A stretch of 5,335 bases of DNA from Thermoplasmata archaeon (GCA_030039525.1 JASHVI010000207.1:1-5335), one strand, 5' to 3'; counted from the first letter of the stretch, positions 1 to 5,248 are shown. Numbers and translations: made by a program. The notes: generated from the letters alone by a model not told the origin.

Positions 1-131
1 TGCCGGGAGAGGCCGGGCTGGCTGACCGAGGGGAAGACGGTCCCCAGCTCGCCGGCCGTTCGTTCGCCCCGGGAGAGCAGGTCGAGGACCTCTCGGCGGG
101 TCGGATCTGCGAGCGCACCGAACGCATCCAT
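1..131 (-). CDS. ArsR-family HTH transcriptional regulator (N-terminal part, runs off the left edge)
   Basis: Only the first 43 residues are inside the window; the gene continues past base 1. Reading leftward from the ATG at 131-129 gives MDAFGALADPTRREVLDLLS, then RGERTAGELGTVFPSVSQPG and LSR. The 'F-x-ALADPTRR-x-x-L-x-LL' opening, 'TAGEL' and 'SQPGLSR' are hallmarks of the ArsR winged-helix repressors: helix 1, then the helix-turn-helix whose recognition helix begins at about residue 35. ArsR proteins act as dimers on dyad operators. Whether this one senses a metal cannot be told, because sensor residues in such proteins usually lie further along. This subtype, without a CxC near the start, often sits next to VOC, SRPBCC and DUF1801 genes in bacteria, and here it is divergent from a VOC/DUF1801 pair. 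I infer that it controls that pair and perhaps itself. An out-of-frame ATG at 127 is rejected because it destroys the motif. Confidence 0.9.
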   Translation of the reverse strand, partial: MDAFGALADPTRREVLDLLSRGERTAGELGTVFPSVSQPGLSR

Positions 132-160
132 GGTCGCGGTCCGGAACCTATAACCTCCAC

Positions 161-170
161 AGTAATAATC
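161..170 (-). promoter_or_regulatory. Candidate TATA region for the ArsR gene
   Basis: On the minus strand the A/T-rich stretch GATTATTACT (170-161) stands out in very GC-rich surroundings. Its centre is about 33 nt upstream of the ATG at 131. With the usual archaeal spacing of about 26 nt from TATA centre to transcription start, the mRNA would begin roughly 5-10 nt before the ATG and be nearly leaderless. A second A/T patch, TTATAG at about 152-147, would put the start inside the gene and is less likely. A GGAGG at 157-153 is too far from the ATG to serve as its ribosome binding site. Confidence 0.35.
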
Positions 171-237
171 ATTCGACGCCCGGGCGGCGGGGTGACCCTG
201 CCGTGACGGTTGCGCACCCGCGCCACCTGCGTCCATG

Positions 238-259
238 TCATAACGGTGCACTTATATGA
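238..259. promoter_or_regulatory. Candidate ArsR operator: 22-bp imperfect dyad over the VOC TATA box
   Basis: The arms TCATA (238-242) and TATGA (255-259) are perfect inverted complements. They flank a central palindrome GTGCAC (246-251), with unmatched 3-nt spacers ACG and TTA. Sixteen of 22 positions obey the symmetry. ArsR/SmtB-type repressors bind A/T-ended dyads of about this size, and the gene for such a repressor starts 107 bp away in the opposite direction. The right half of the dyad contains the TATA box of the VOC gene, so a bound repressor would block TBP. That the site belongs to this regulator is inference. Confidence 0.45.
251..258 (+). promoter_or_regulatory. TATA box of the VOC/DUF1801 transcription unit
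   Basis: CTTATATG at 251-258 is the clearest A/T-rich element before the VOC gene. At 26 nt from its centre, transcription would start near 280. That leaves a leader of about 20 nt that just contains a Shine-Dalgarno-like GGAGG (287-291), 9 nt before the ATG at 301. The promoter geometry therefore supports 301, not the in-frame ATG at 256, as the start of the VOC gene. Confidence 0.6.
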
Positions 260-300
260 TGCCCGGCGCTGGCGGGTTCCCCGAACGGAGGCGTCCGAGC

Positions 301-717
301 ATGGAAGGGAAGGTCGTCAACCTGACGCTCGTCGTCGCGGACAAGGCGAAGGCGCTCGAGTTCTACACCAACCAGGTCGGCTTCGAGAAGAAGACCGACC
401 TGACCGGCCCGAACGGGTACCGTTGGGTGACCGTGGGCCCGAAGGGTCAGCCCCTGGAGTTCGCGCTCTTCGAGGTCGGGTCCGTCTCCGACCCCGAGCT
501 GAAGGAGTGGGCCCAGCGCTGGACGCCGGGCATGATGCCCCCGATCACGATCGAGGTGGCCGATTGCCGCAAGGTCCACGCCGAGCTGAGCAAGCAGGGC
601 GTGAGGTTCCCCCGGGAGCCGATGGATCAGCCCTGGGGGACGGTCGCCACCTTCGCGGACCCCGACGGCAATCTCTTCACCATCAGCCAGTTCGCGAATC
701 CCGCGCGGTCGAAGTGA
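301..717 (+). CDS. VOC-family (glyoxalase/bleomycin-resistance fold) protein
   Basis: A 138-residue single-domain VOC protein, the usual size of the family. Two beta-alpha-beta-beta-beta halves are visible. The first opens at residues 5-22 (VVNLTLVVADKAKALEFY) and includes LEFALFE at 52-58. The second runs from ITIEVAD (82-88) through the helix around 90-99 and PWGTVATFADPDGN (111-124) to LFTISQF (125-131). The positions that normally hold metal ligands look substituted: Asn7 for the usual His, Thr83 for His, and Thr127 for the Glu after the DPDGN turn; only Glu53 remains. A metal-dependent glyoxalase I is therefore unlikely, and binding or resistance is as plausible as catalysis. The substrate cannot be predicted. 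An ATG at 256 is in frame but overlaps the TATA box; 301 has GGAGG at 287-291. The DUF1801 gene follows after 38 nt and is probably co-transcribed. Regulation by the divergent ArsR is inferred. Confidence 0.9.
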   Translation: MEGKVVNLTLVVADKAKALEFYTNQVGFEKKTDLTGPNGYRWVTVGPKGQPLEFALFEVGSVSDPELKEWAQRWTPGMMPPITIEVADCRKVHAELSKQGVRFPREPMDQPWGTVATFADPDGNLFTISQFANPARSK

Positions 718-755
718 CCCGGCCGCGCTCCCGCGCGACGCCGGAGCGGGGGCCG

Positions 756-1172
756 ATGACGAAGCCGCCGGAAAAGGCACGTCCGCGGTCCCCGACGGGG
801 ATCGCGGGTAGGCCGGAGTCGGCGCTCACTTGGCAGGCCCGAACGCTCGCCACGGTCCGGCGGCTGGTCCAGGAGGCTGACCCCGAGGCTGTCGAGGAAC
901 CGAAGTGGCGGAAGCCCTCCAATCCCGCCGGAATCCCGGTCTGGTCGCACGACGGCATCCTGCTCACGGGAGAGTCCTATCGGAGCCACGTGCGGCTCAC
1001 GTTCGCCCGGGGCGCCTCCCTCGACGACCCCGACCGTCTCTTCAACTCCGGCTTCGAGGGCAAGGCGCTGCGAGCGATCGTCCTCCGGGAAGGCGAGGAG
1101 CTCGACCCGGAGGCGTTCAAGGGCCTCGTTCGCGCGGCCGCCGCGTGGAACCGGTCGCGGACGCACCCCTGA
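756..1172 (+). CDS. DUF1801 domain-containing protein (YdhG-like)
   Basis: A 138-residue protein matching the DUF1801 family (YdhG/YjbR-like fold), whose biochemical role is not established. After a basic, Pro-rich tail (residues 1-20), the domain runs from a helix at about 24-40 through EEPKWRKPSNPAGIPVWS (47-64), ILLTGESY (68-75), VRLTFARGASLDDP (79-92), LFNSGFEGKALRAI (95-108) and a C-terminal helix at about 117-132. The 'WRKPSNP...PVWSHDGI', 'LTFARGASL' and 'FNS..EG...RAI' blocks are near-diagnostic. The reading frame is open much further upstream, but that stretch overlaps the VOC gene. The ATG at 756 follows a G-rich stretch with GGAG at 743-746, a weak ribosome binding site. It lies 38 nt after the VOC stop and presumably shares that promoter. 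In bacteria, DUF1801 genes commonly accompany ArsR, VOC and SRPBCC genes, which fits this layout. It converges on the methyltransferase gene. Confidence 0.88.
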   Translation: MTKPPEKARPRSPTGIAGRPESALTWQARTLATVRRLVQEADPEAVEEPKWRKPSNPAGIPVWSHDGILLTGESYRSHVRLTFARGASLDDPDRLFNSGFEGKALRAIVLREGEELDPEAFKGLVRAAAAWNRSRTHP

Positions 1173-1226
1173 GCTCCACCCCGCGGGCGCCTCGACGCCG
1201 TCGGCCGTGCCGGCCCGAGACCTCCG

Positions 1227-1248
1227 GGCCCGCCGATTATCGCGGGCC
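1227..1248. terminator. Possible transcript-end hairpin between convergent genes
   Basis: GGCCCGC (1227-1233) and GCGGGCC (1242-1248) form a perfect 7-bp stem with an 8-nt loop. The hairpin lies in the 64-bp gap between the DUF1801 and methyltransferase stops and overlaps the latter's stop codon. No T-tract follows on either strand and the region is extremely GC-rich, so it may be fortuitous. Confidence 0.25.
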
Positions 1249-2019
1249 GGGCCGCGAGGCGCGCGCCGGCGCGGCGCCCCGGCCGCCCGACCTCCAGGTC
1301 GCGATCTGCATCACGCGGGTCCTCGGGCCGACCGGACGCGGTCGGGCCCCCCGCTCCGCCCGGATCTGCGCGACGATCTCCTGGTGGACCTGCTCCGGCA
1401 CCCCGACCATCCCGCCGAACGAGTGGCTCTGGGCCCAGGCCCGCTCTCGCTCGGGGTCCGGCTCGACCGTCTCTTCCACCCGCTGCGTCGACTCCGGAGG
1501 TACGGTCCGGAGGAGCTCCGAGGCGCTCTCCCAGTAGCGTCGGAACGGCGTCACGTCCACGCCGCGTTCCGCCGCAAGCTCCCGATAGCGGGCCCGGAAC
1601 TGCTCCCGCCACTCCCGGCCCTCGCCGGAGCGCTCCGGAAAGACCGCCACCACCCGATCCCGGGCGACGCGTCGCAGCTCCGCGAGCGCGAGCTTCGGGT
1701 CCGGGATCAACTGGAGGACGTGGACGATCAGGCAGGCGTCGAAGGCCCCGTCCCGGAAGGGAAGCCGGTGGAGGTCCCCGCGCACGAGCCGGCGCAGCCC
1801 CTTCTCCCGGGCTCGGCGCATCATCTCGACCGACAGGTCGACCCCGGTCATCTCGAACCCTTCGGACTCGAGCGGGCTCGAGTATCGGCCGGTGCCGATA
1901 CCGGCCTCGAGCACGACCCTCGAGGGTCGAAGGGACCCCACGACCGCCCCGAACTCCTGGGGGCTCGGGGGGCGGCGGGTGGCGTCGTAGACGGGCGCAA
2001 CGAGATCGAACTCCGGCAT
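1237..2019 (-). CDS. Class I SAM-dependent methyltransferase (Methyltransf_11/25 type)
   Basis: A 260-residue Rossmann-fold methyltransferase; substrate unknown. The N-terminus holds the AxxYD signature FDLVAPVYDATR (4-15). Motif I is VVLEAGIGTGR (35-45), the glycine loop that binds S-adenosylmethionine. GVDLSVEMM (59-67) supplies the acidic residue for the ribose hydroxyls (Asp61). GDLHRLPFRDGAFD (81-94) and the strand/helix HVLQLIPDPKLALAELRRV (100-118) complete the core. The C-terminal ~130 residues carry charged helices and end in a low-complexity Ala/Gly/Arg tail. The frame is open up to 2124, but ATG 2019 is preferred: the family signature begins at once and GGAGGA lies at 2036-2031, 11 nt upstream. 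It is downstream of bioY on the same strand, about 300 nt away. Small metabolite, lipid or quinone methylation are all possible; I see no basis for a specific name. Confidence 0.88.
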   Translation of the reverse strand: MPEFDLVAPVYDATRRPPSPQEFGAVVGSLRPSRVVLEAGIGTGRYSSPLESEGFEMTGVDLSVEMMRRAREKGLRRLVRGDLHRLPFRDGAFDACLIVHVLQLIPDPKLALAELRRVARDRVVAVFPERSGEGREWREQFRARYRELAAERGVDVTPFRRYWESASELLRTVPPESTQRVEETVEPDPERERAWAQSHSFGGMVGVPEQVHQEIVAQIRAERGARPRPVGPRTRVMQIATWRSGGRGAAPARASRPGPR

Positions 2020-2057
2020 GCGGGGACGGCTCCTCCGCAGGGTACCGCGCGGGATGG

Positions 2058-2066
2058 GGTAAGAGC
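2058..2066 (-). promoter_or_regulatory. Weak TATA-like element for the methyltransferase gene
   Basis: On the minus strand, GCTCTTACC at about 2067-2059 is the only A/T-leaning patch upstream of the methyltransferase start. Transcription from it would begin near 2036, just ahead of or within the GGAGGA ribosome binding site at 2036-2031. It is a poor match to a TATA box and is offered only because nothing better is present. Confidence 0.2.
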
Positions 2067-2224
2067 GCATCGCACGAACCGTCGCGGAACGGAGCCGCCG
2101 GAGACCGGCCCCCGGCCGGCCCAACCCGGGCCCCTTCGCGCCGCCGGGCTAGCGTCGCGCTCCGCGCCCCAACGACGTCCCCAGCGTTCCTCCGGCCTCC
2201 GGTCCACCGGGGTTCGCCCTCCGG

Positions 2225-2251
2225 CTCCGGAAGGCTGTCGCTCTTCCGGGG
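2225..2251 (-). terminator. Stem-loop downstream of bioY
   Basis: CCGGAAG (2227-2233) pairs perfectly with CTTCCGG (2243-2249) across a 9-nt loop. One G-T and one C-G pair extend the stem to 9 bp. It lies 67 nt beyond the bioY stop on the same transcript. No T-run follows it on the minus strand, so a role in ending or protecting the bioY mRNA is only a suggestion. Confidence 0.25.
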
Positions 2252-2317
2252 GCCACGGGCTCAACGAGGAGACCCCGCCGCCGTGACGGCCCTGCCGAGG
2301 TTCGGAGGCGTCGGGCC

Positions 2318-3208
2318 TCAGCTCGGTACGCGGATGGGGGCCGCGCCCTCGAGAGCGCGCCAAACGGCCGCCCGGATCGCCAGGGCCCCCACCGCACAGC
2401 CCGTGCCGGCGGCCGCCGCCAGCACGTACCAGTCCAGGAGGAGCGGGGTCGCGCTTCCGTACGACGCCACGAGCGCCGCCACGCACCAGAGGAAGGCGAG
2501 GGTGAGCAGGAAGAGCCCGTAATCGCGCGGTCGGATCCGGCTCGTCGAATCGCTCGGCCGACCCGAAGGCTCGCGCAGCGGCGGGACGAGGGGAAGGATC
2601 GCGAGGGCCGCCAGGACGCACTTCAGCATGTCGAGGGGCAGGAACGGCAGGACCCCGTAGAGCACCGCGTCCCGAGCGGACAGGCCCGCGACGATCGCGA
2701 GCTGGACGGCCCCGAAGAGGTAGATCACGCCGAGGCCTCCGTAGAGCGCGAGCAGGTTGCTGGTGAAGCTCCGCCGCTCCATCGCCCGGTCGACCGTGAG
2801 TCCGACCAGCGCCGACGCCACGATGAACCCGATCAGGTAGCCTCCCGAGGCGCCGACGACGACCGACCATCCTCCCACCGAGAACGGGGCGGCCCCCGAG
2901 GAAGCGAACCACGGAAGCCCGAGGGCCCCGAGGCCCACGTAGACCGCCTGGCTCAGCGGGCCGAGGCGGCGACCGAGCGCGGCGCCGGCGAGGAGCACCG
3001 CGAAGACCTGCCCGGTGACAGGGACCGGGGTGAACGGCAGCGAGAACGACACCTGGGCGGCGAGTCCGGTGAGCCCCGCGAACCCCAGCACCAGGACCGT
3101 CGCCCGCCAGAGCTCGGCCTCCTCCCGGAACCGGAACGCCGACTCGCTGACCCGGGCGAGCCGGCCGGAGTACCGGAGCAGCGCGGAGGGGGTCGGGTAC
3201 CCGGCCAC
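2318..3208 (-). CDS. bioY: BioY: substrate-binding (S) component of a biotin ECF transporter, with C-terminal two-helix extension
   Basis: A polytopic membrane protein of 296 residues that should bind biotin and carry it across the membrane, normally with the ECF T and A subunits; neither is in this window. The BioY core spans about 36-210: PFTPVPVTGQVFAVLLAG (58-75), LGRRLGPLSQAVYVGLGALG (78-97) with LPWFA following, GGWSVVVGASGGYLIGF (112-128) and LPFLPLDMLKCVLAAL (187-202), the family's 'PF.P.D..K' block. About six membrane segments fit the core. BioY proteins are usually near 190 residues. This one adds a basic N-terminal tail of about 35 residues and, after a Ser/Arg-rich linker (212-229), two further hydrophobic segments (231-249 and 258-280). 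The start is GTG at 3208-3206; a TATA box centred about 26 nt upstream suggests a leaderless mRNA. Low-affinity solitary BioY transport is an alternative to use of shared ECF subunits. Confidence 0.9.
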   Translation of the reverse strand: MAGYPTPSALLRYSGRLARVSESAFRFREEAELWRATVLVLGFAGLTGLAAQVSFSLPFTPVPVTGQVFAVLLAGAALGRRLGPLSQAVYVGLGALGLPWFASSGAAPFSVGGWSVVVGASGGYLIGFIVASALVGLTVDRAMERRSFTSNLLALYGGLGVIYLFGAVQLAIVAGLSARDAVLYGVLPFLPLDMLKCVLAALAILPLVPPLREPSGRPSDSTSRIRPRDYGLFLLTLAFLWCVAALVASYGSATPLLLDWYVLAAAAGTGCAVGALAIRAAVWRALEGAAPIRVPS

Positions 3209-3229
3209 GCCCCCGGCCCGGTTCCGCGG

Positions 3230-3238
3230 CTATATCGC
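3230..3238 (-). promoter_or_regulatory. TATA box of bioY (leaderless promoter)
   Basis: On the minus strand GCGATATAG (3238-3230) is an isolated A/T-rich element in a GC-rich region. Its centre, near 3234, is 26 nt upstream of the bioY GTG (3208). That is the normal archaeal distance to the transcription start, so the mRNA would begin at or next to the start codon. No Shine-Dalgarno sequence is needed in that case. Confidence 0.55.
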
Positions 3239-3393
3239 TATCCCCGGGGGCGGCACCGTTCCCGAGCCTCGGGAGCCGAGGTCCCCGGCAGGACCCCGTC
3301 CGGCCCTTGCTCCCTCCCGGAACGAGGAGCGCGGGGCTCAAGTTCTAGGACCGGGGTCCGGCGGGGCGCGGACGCGGCGACGGGGTTCGGGTC

Positions 3394-4233
3394 GTGGGCT
3401 CGGTTCGGATCGGCTGCTCGTCGTGGACCTCCGAGGCCTGGTGGGGGCGGGTCTACCCGAGGAACCTCCCGGACGCGGATCGCCTCGCCTGGTACGCCCG
3501 GCGCTACGACACCGTCGAGGTCGACTCGACCTACTATCGGGCCCCCCCGGCCGCGATGGTCTCCGGATGGGCCCGCCGCACTCCTCCCGGTTTCCGCTTC
3601 GCGCTCAAGCTGACCCGCGACCTCCTGGACCCGAAGAAGGGCGTTGAGCCCGGAAAGCTGCGCTCCTTCACCGACGCGGCGCGGCGGCTCGGCGACCGGC
3701 TCGGTCCGATCCTCCTGCAGTTCGCCCCCTGGGTGAAGCCGGGGCGTGCCGAGGGCTTCCTCTTCGATTCCCTCGCCGCGCTGGACCCGGGGCTCGCCTA
3801 CGCGGTCGAGCTGCGGGACGCCGGCTGGTACCGGGGGGAGACCTTCGAGCGCCTGTCGAGGGGCCTACGCGACCGGCACGTCGCGCTGGTCTGGTCCTAC
3901 CTCACGTACGTCGAGGTCCCGGCCGAGGTGACCTCGGACCGGCTCTACGTCCGCTTCATCGGGGATCACACGACGGTCCCGGAGGACCGCCACGGGGAGG
4001 TCCGCGTCGACCGGACGGCGGTCCTGAAGGAGTGGGCCGCCCGGCTCCGCGGCCGGCTCGACACGGTGGAGGAGGCCTTCGTCTACTTCAACAACCACTT
4101 CCAGGGCTTCGCCCCGGCCTCGGTGAACGAGTTCCGGCAGTGGATGGGGATGTCCCCCGTCCGCTTCGCCCCGGAGGGACTGGAGTCCTACGAGCGCAGC
4201 GGCTCCGAGGGCCCCGCCGGGCCATCGTCCTAG
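3394..4233 (+). CDS. DUF72 domain-containing protein (YecE-like TIM barrel)
   Basis: A 279-residue protein that covers the DUF72/YecE family from end to end. Family signatures, in order: VRIGCSSW (4-11), YDTVEVDSTYYR (38-49), FRFALKLTR (67-75), GPILLQFAPW (104-113), YAVELRDAGWY (136-146), LYVRFIGDH (184-192) and FVYFNNHFQGFAPASVNEFR (229-248). These map to the strands and active-site-like loops of a TIM barrel; the conserved Glu42, Glu139, Arg141 and Asn233/Asn234 fit a catalytic pocket. The reaction is not established for the family. It is cytosolic, with no signal or membrane segment. The start is GTG at 3394, because the IGxSxW block begins at once and no better start lies upstream. The ribosome binding site is weak (GGGG at 3382-3385). 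A TTCTAGG at about 3343-3349 could be a poor TATA box. It is divergent from bioY (185-bp gap) and convergent with the secreted-protein gene. Confidence 0.92.
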   Translation: MGSVRIGCSSWTSEAWWGRVYPRNLPDADRLAWYARRYDTVEVDSTYYRAPPAAMVSGWARRTPPGFRFALKLTRDLLDPKKGVEPGKLRSFTDAARRLGDRLGPILLQFAPWVKPGRAEGFLFDSLAALDPGLAYAVELRDAGWYRGETFERLSRGLRDRHVALVWSYLTYVEVPAEVTSDRLYVRFIGDHTTVPEDRHGEVRVDRTAVLKEWAARLRGRLDTVEEAFVYFNNHFQGFAPASVNEFRQWMGMSPVRFAPEGLESYERSGSEGPAGPSS

Positions 4234-4266
4234 CGGGGGAAGGGAAGGGTCGAAAGGGTTGGCCCC

Positions 4267-4285
4267 GGACCGGCGCACCCGGTCC
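4267..4285. terminator. Perfect hairpin between convergent genes, probable bidirectional terminator
   Basis: GGACCGG (4267-4273) and CCGGTCC (4279-4285) form a perfect 7-bp stem with a 5-nt loop in the 63-bp gap between the DUF72 stop (4233) and the secreted-protein stop (4297). On the minus strand the hairpin is followed by a pyrimidine-rich run containing short T stretches (about 4235-4262). That suits transcript release for the leftward gene. The plus-strand side lacks a T-run. Confidence 0.4.
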
Positions 4286-4296
4286 CGCCGGATCGC

Positions 4297-5154
4297 CTAC
4301 TCGGCCCGCCGGGCCCCGTTCGAGGGGTCCCATCCGCCGTGGTGCGAGGTCTGGCAGGGCGGCGTCGCGGCCCAGCCGCAGAAGAGCTCCGTCACGTTGG
4401 CGTAGCCCACGTAGTTGTGGAAGCCCGTCCCCGTCAGGCTCGACCAAGAGACCGAGCTCGTGTAGTTGAGCCCGTTCGCCCAGACGAATCCCTGGACGTC
4501 CCAGCTGCCGGTCGCGCTGACCGTTCCCGTGTCGGTGCGCGAGGTGTTGAGGTAGGGGCAGAGGTCCTTCTTCTCGCCGACGCCGGAGAAGTAGGTGATG
4601 CTCTGGTCGTTGTTCCCGGAGTAGACCGCGTTGAAGCTGTTGTGGTCGAGGAAGAGCCGGAAGGTCGACTGCATCGAGCTCACGGTGTAGTTGACGTTCA
4701 CCGTGTTCTTCTCCCCGAGCAGGGTCAGGTTGAGGACCCCGCCCCCGCAGCCCGAGACGTTGAGGTACACCGTGTTCTGGTTGCCCCGGAAGTTGAGCTC
4801 GACGGTGTTCTCCCGGCTGCTGAGGTTGTTGATCGAGATGTAGATCGTCTTCTTGTCGGTCGAGAAGTTGTAGCTGAGCGCCTGGGTGCAGCCGCACTGG
4901 CTCTTCACCGAGGGCCCGAAGCCGCGGCCCATGCTCGGCCCGTTGTAGGAGCACCAGATCTGGCTCCCCACCTTCGTGGCGTTGCAGAGGTTCCCGGAGT
5001 TCCACGCCGGAGCGTTCAACGACTCGTTGAAGGTCCCGGCGGTGACGTTCGCGCTATGCGCCGCTGGCGCCGCCCCCGCGGCGCTGGTCAGGCCCAGCGA
5101 CAGTACGATCAGTCCGAAGGTCAAGGCTCCCGCGATCGCGATCCGCATCCCCAT
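4297..5154 (-). CDS. Sec-exported, Asn-rich protein with a beta-solenoid-like repeat (unknown function)
   Basis: No family could be assigned with confidence. From ATG 5154 the product has 285 residues. The N-terminus is a Sec signal peptide: Arg4, a hydrophobic core at about 5-22, and a small-residue cleavage region near 25-35 (SAAGA, or AHSA before Asn36). There is no twin-Arg motif, lipobox or C-terminal anchor, so the protein is probably released. The mature part is about 11% Asn and has eleven N-x-S/T sequons (Asn 36, 43, 58, 96, 110, 132, 142, 155, 203, 230, 253), suiting archaeal surface glycosylation. It has eight Cys (57, 68, 87, 89, 136, 199, 259, 267), possibly disulfide-bonded. Residues 103-189 show short strands about every 9-14 residues, with NTV at 116, 127 and 150 and NSF at 172, resembling a stacked beta-helix. 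The frame extends to a TTG at 5256, but that would coincide with a TATA-like box and add an Arg-rich stretch. ATG 5148 is also possible. Confidence 0.8.
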   Translation of the reverse strand: MGMRIAIAGALTFGLIVLSLGLTSAAGAAPAAHSANVTAGTFNESLNAPAWNSGNLCNATKVGSQIWCSYNGPSMGRGFGPSVKSQCGCTQALSYNFSTDKKTIYISINNLSSRENTVELNFRGNQNTVYLNVSGCGGGVLNLTLLGEKNTVNVNYTVSSMQSTFRLFLDHNSFNAVYSGNNDQSITYFSGVGEKKDLCPYLNTSRTDTGTVSATGSWDVQGFVWANGLNYTSSVSWSSLTGTGFHNYVGYANVTELFCGWAATPPCQTSHHGGWDPSNGARRAE

Positions 5155-5194
5155 TCTTGCTCTGGTCTCCCGGTTCCGCCGGGGCTCCTCGCGA

Positions 5195-5220
5195 CGCGCC
5201 CCCGAGGGGGAAACGGCGCG
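5195..5220 (-). other. Stem-loop in the leader of the secreted-protein mRNA
   Basis: CGCGCC (5195-5200) and GGCGCG (5215-5220) are perfect complements enclosing 14 nt, inside which CCC (5201-5203) and GGG can pair further. If transcription starts near 5226, this hairpin sits at the very 5' end of the mRNA. That position is suitable for stability or translational effects. GC-rich sequence makes chance pairing common, so support is weak. Confidence 0.2.
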
Positions 5221-5248
5221 GACCCGGCGATGCGGGCACCACTCCTGC

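Larger units (their letters stand above)
2020..2317. other. Intergenic region between bioY and the methyltransferase gene (no gene seen)
   Basis: This 298-bp stretch separates the 3' end of bioY from the start of the methyltransferase on the minus strand. I found no convincing small ORF, tRNA or known RNA in it. It holds the methyltransferase ribosome binding site (2036-2031), a weak TATA-like patch near 2062 and several GC-rich inverted repeats. The best repeat is at 2225-2251, about 70 nt after the bioY stop. The length argues against tight translational coupling of the two genes. Confidence 0.6.

Noticed and set aside
256..300. An earlier in-frame ATG (256) as the start of the VOC gene.
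   Set aside because: It lies within the TATA box and upstream of the expected transcription start, and the extra residues are not VOC-like; ATG 301 has a GGAGG at a workable distance.
1237..2019. The idea that the methyltransferase is BioC (malonyl-ACP methyltransferase), because bioY lies upstream.
   Set aside because: Only the generic SAM-binding core is recognisable. The C-terminal half does not look like BioC to me, no other biotin synthesis gene is present, and the ~300-nt gap with separate promoter signals weakens the operon argument.
2150..2260. A possible tRNA or small structured RNA, suggested by a GGTTCG near 2210 and several GC-rich stems.
   Set aside because: The 'GGTTCG' is not followed by a T-arm that pairs, there is no acceptor stem, D-arm or anticodon arm in register, and GC-rich stems are expected by chance.
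1207..2286. A long plus-strand open frame opposite the methyltransferase gene.
   Set aside because: Arg/Pro-rich antisense translation with no recognisable domain; the minus strand has a textbook SAM-binding motif here.
1848..3341. A 497-codon open frame on the minus strand covering bioY and the start of the methyltransferase.
   Set aside because: Its translation is low-complexity Arg/Gly/Pro/Ala with no family signature. It overlaps two genes with clear motifs in other frames, as expected for shadow frames in GC-rich DNA.
3348..3359. Short dyad GGACC-GG-GGTCC upstream of the DUF72 gene as an operator.
   Set aside because: Five-base GC-rich arms are common by chance here, no regulator gene is adjacent, and it does not overlap a convincing promoter element.
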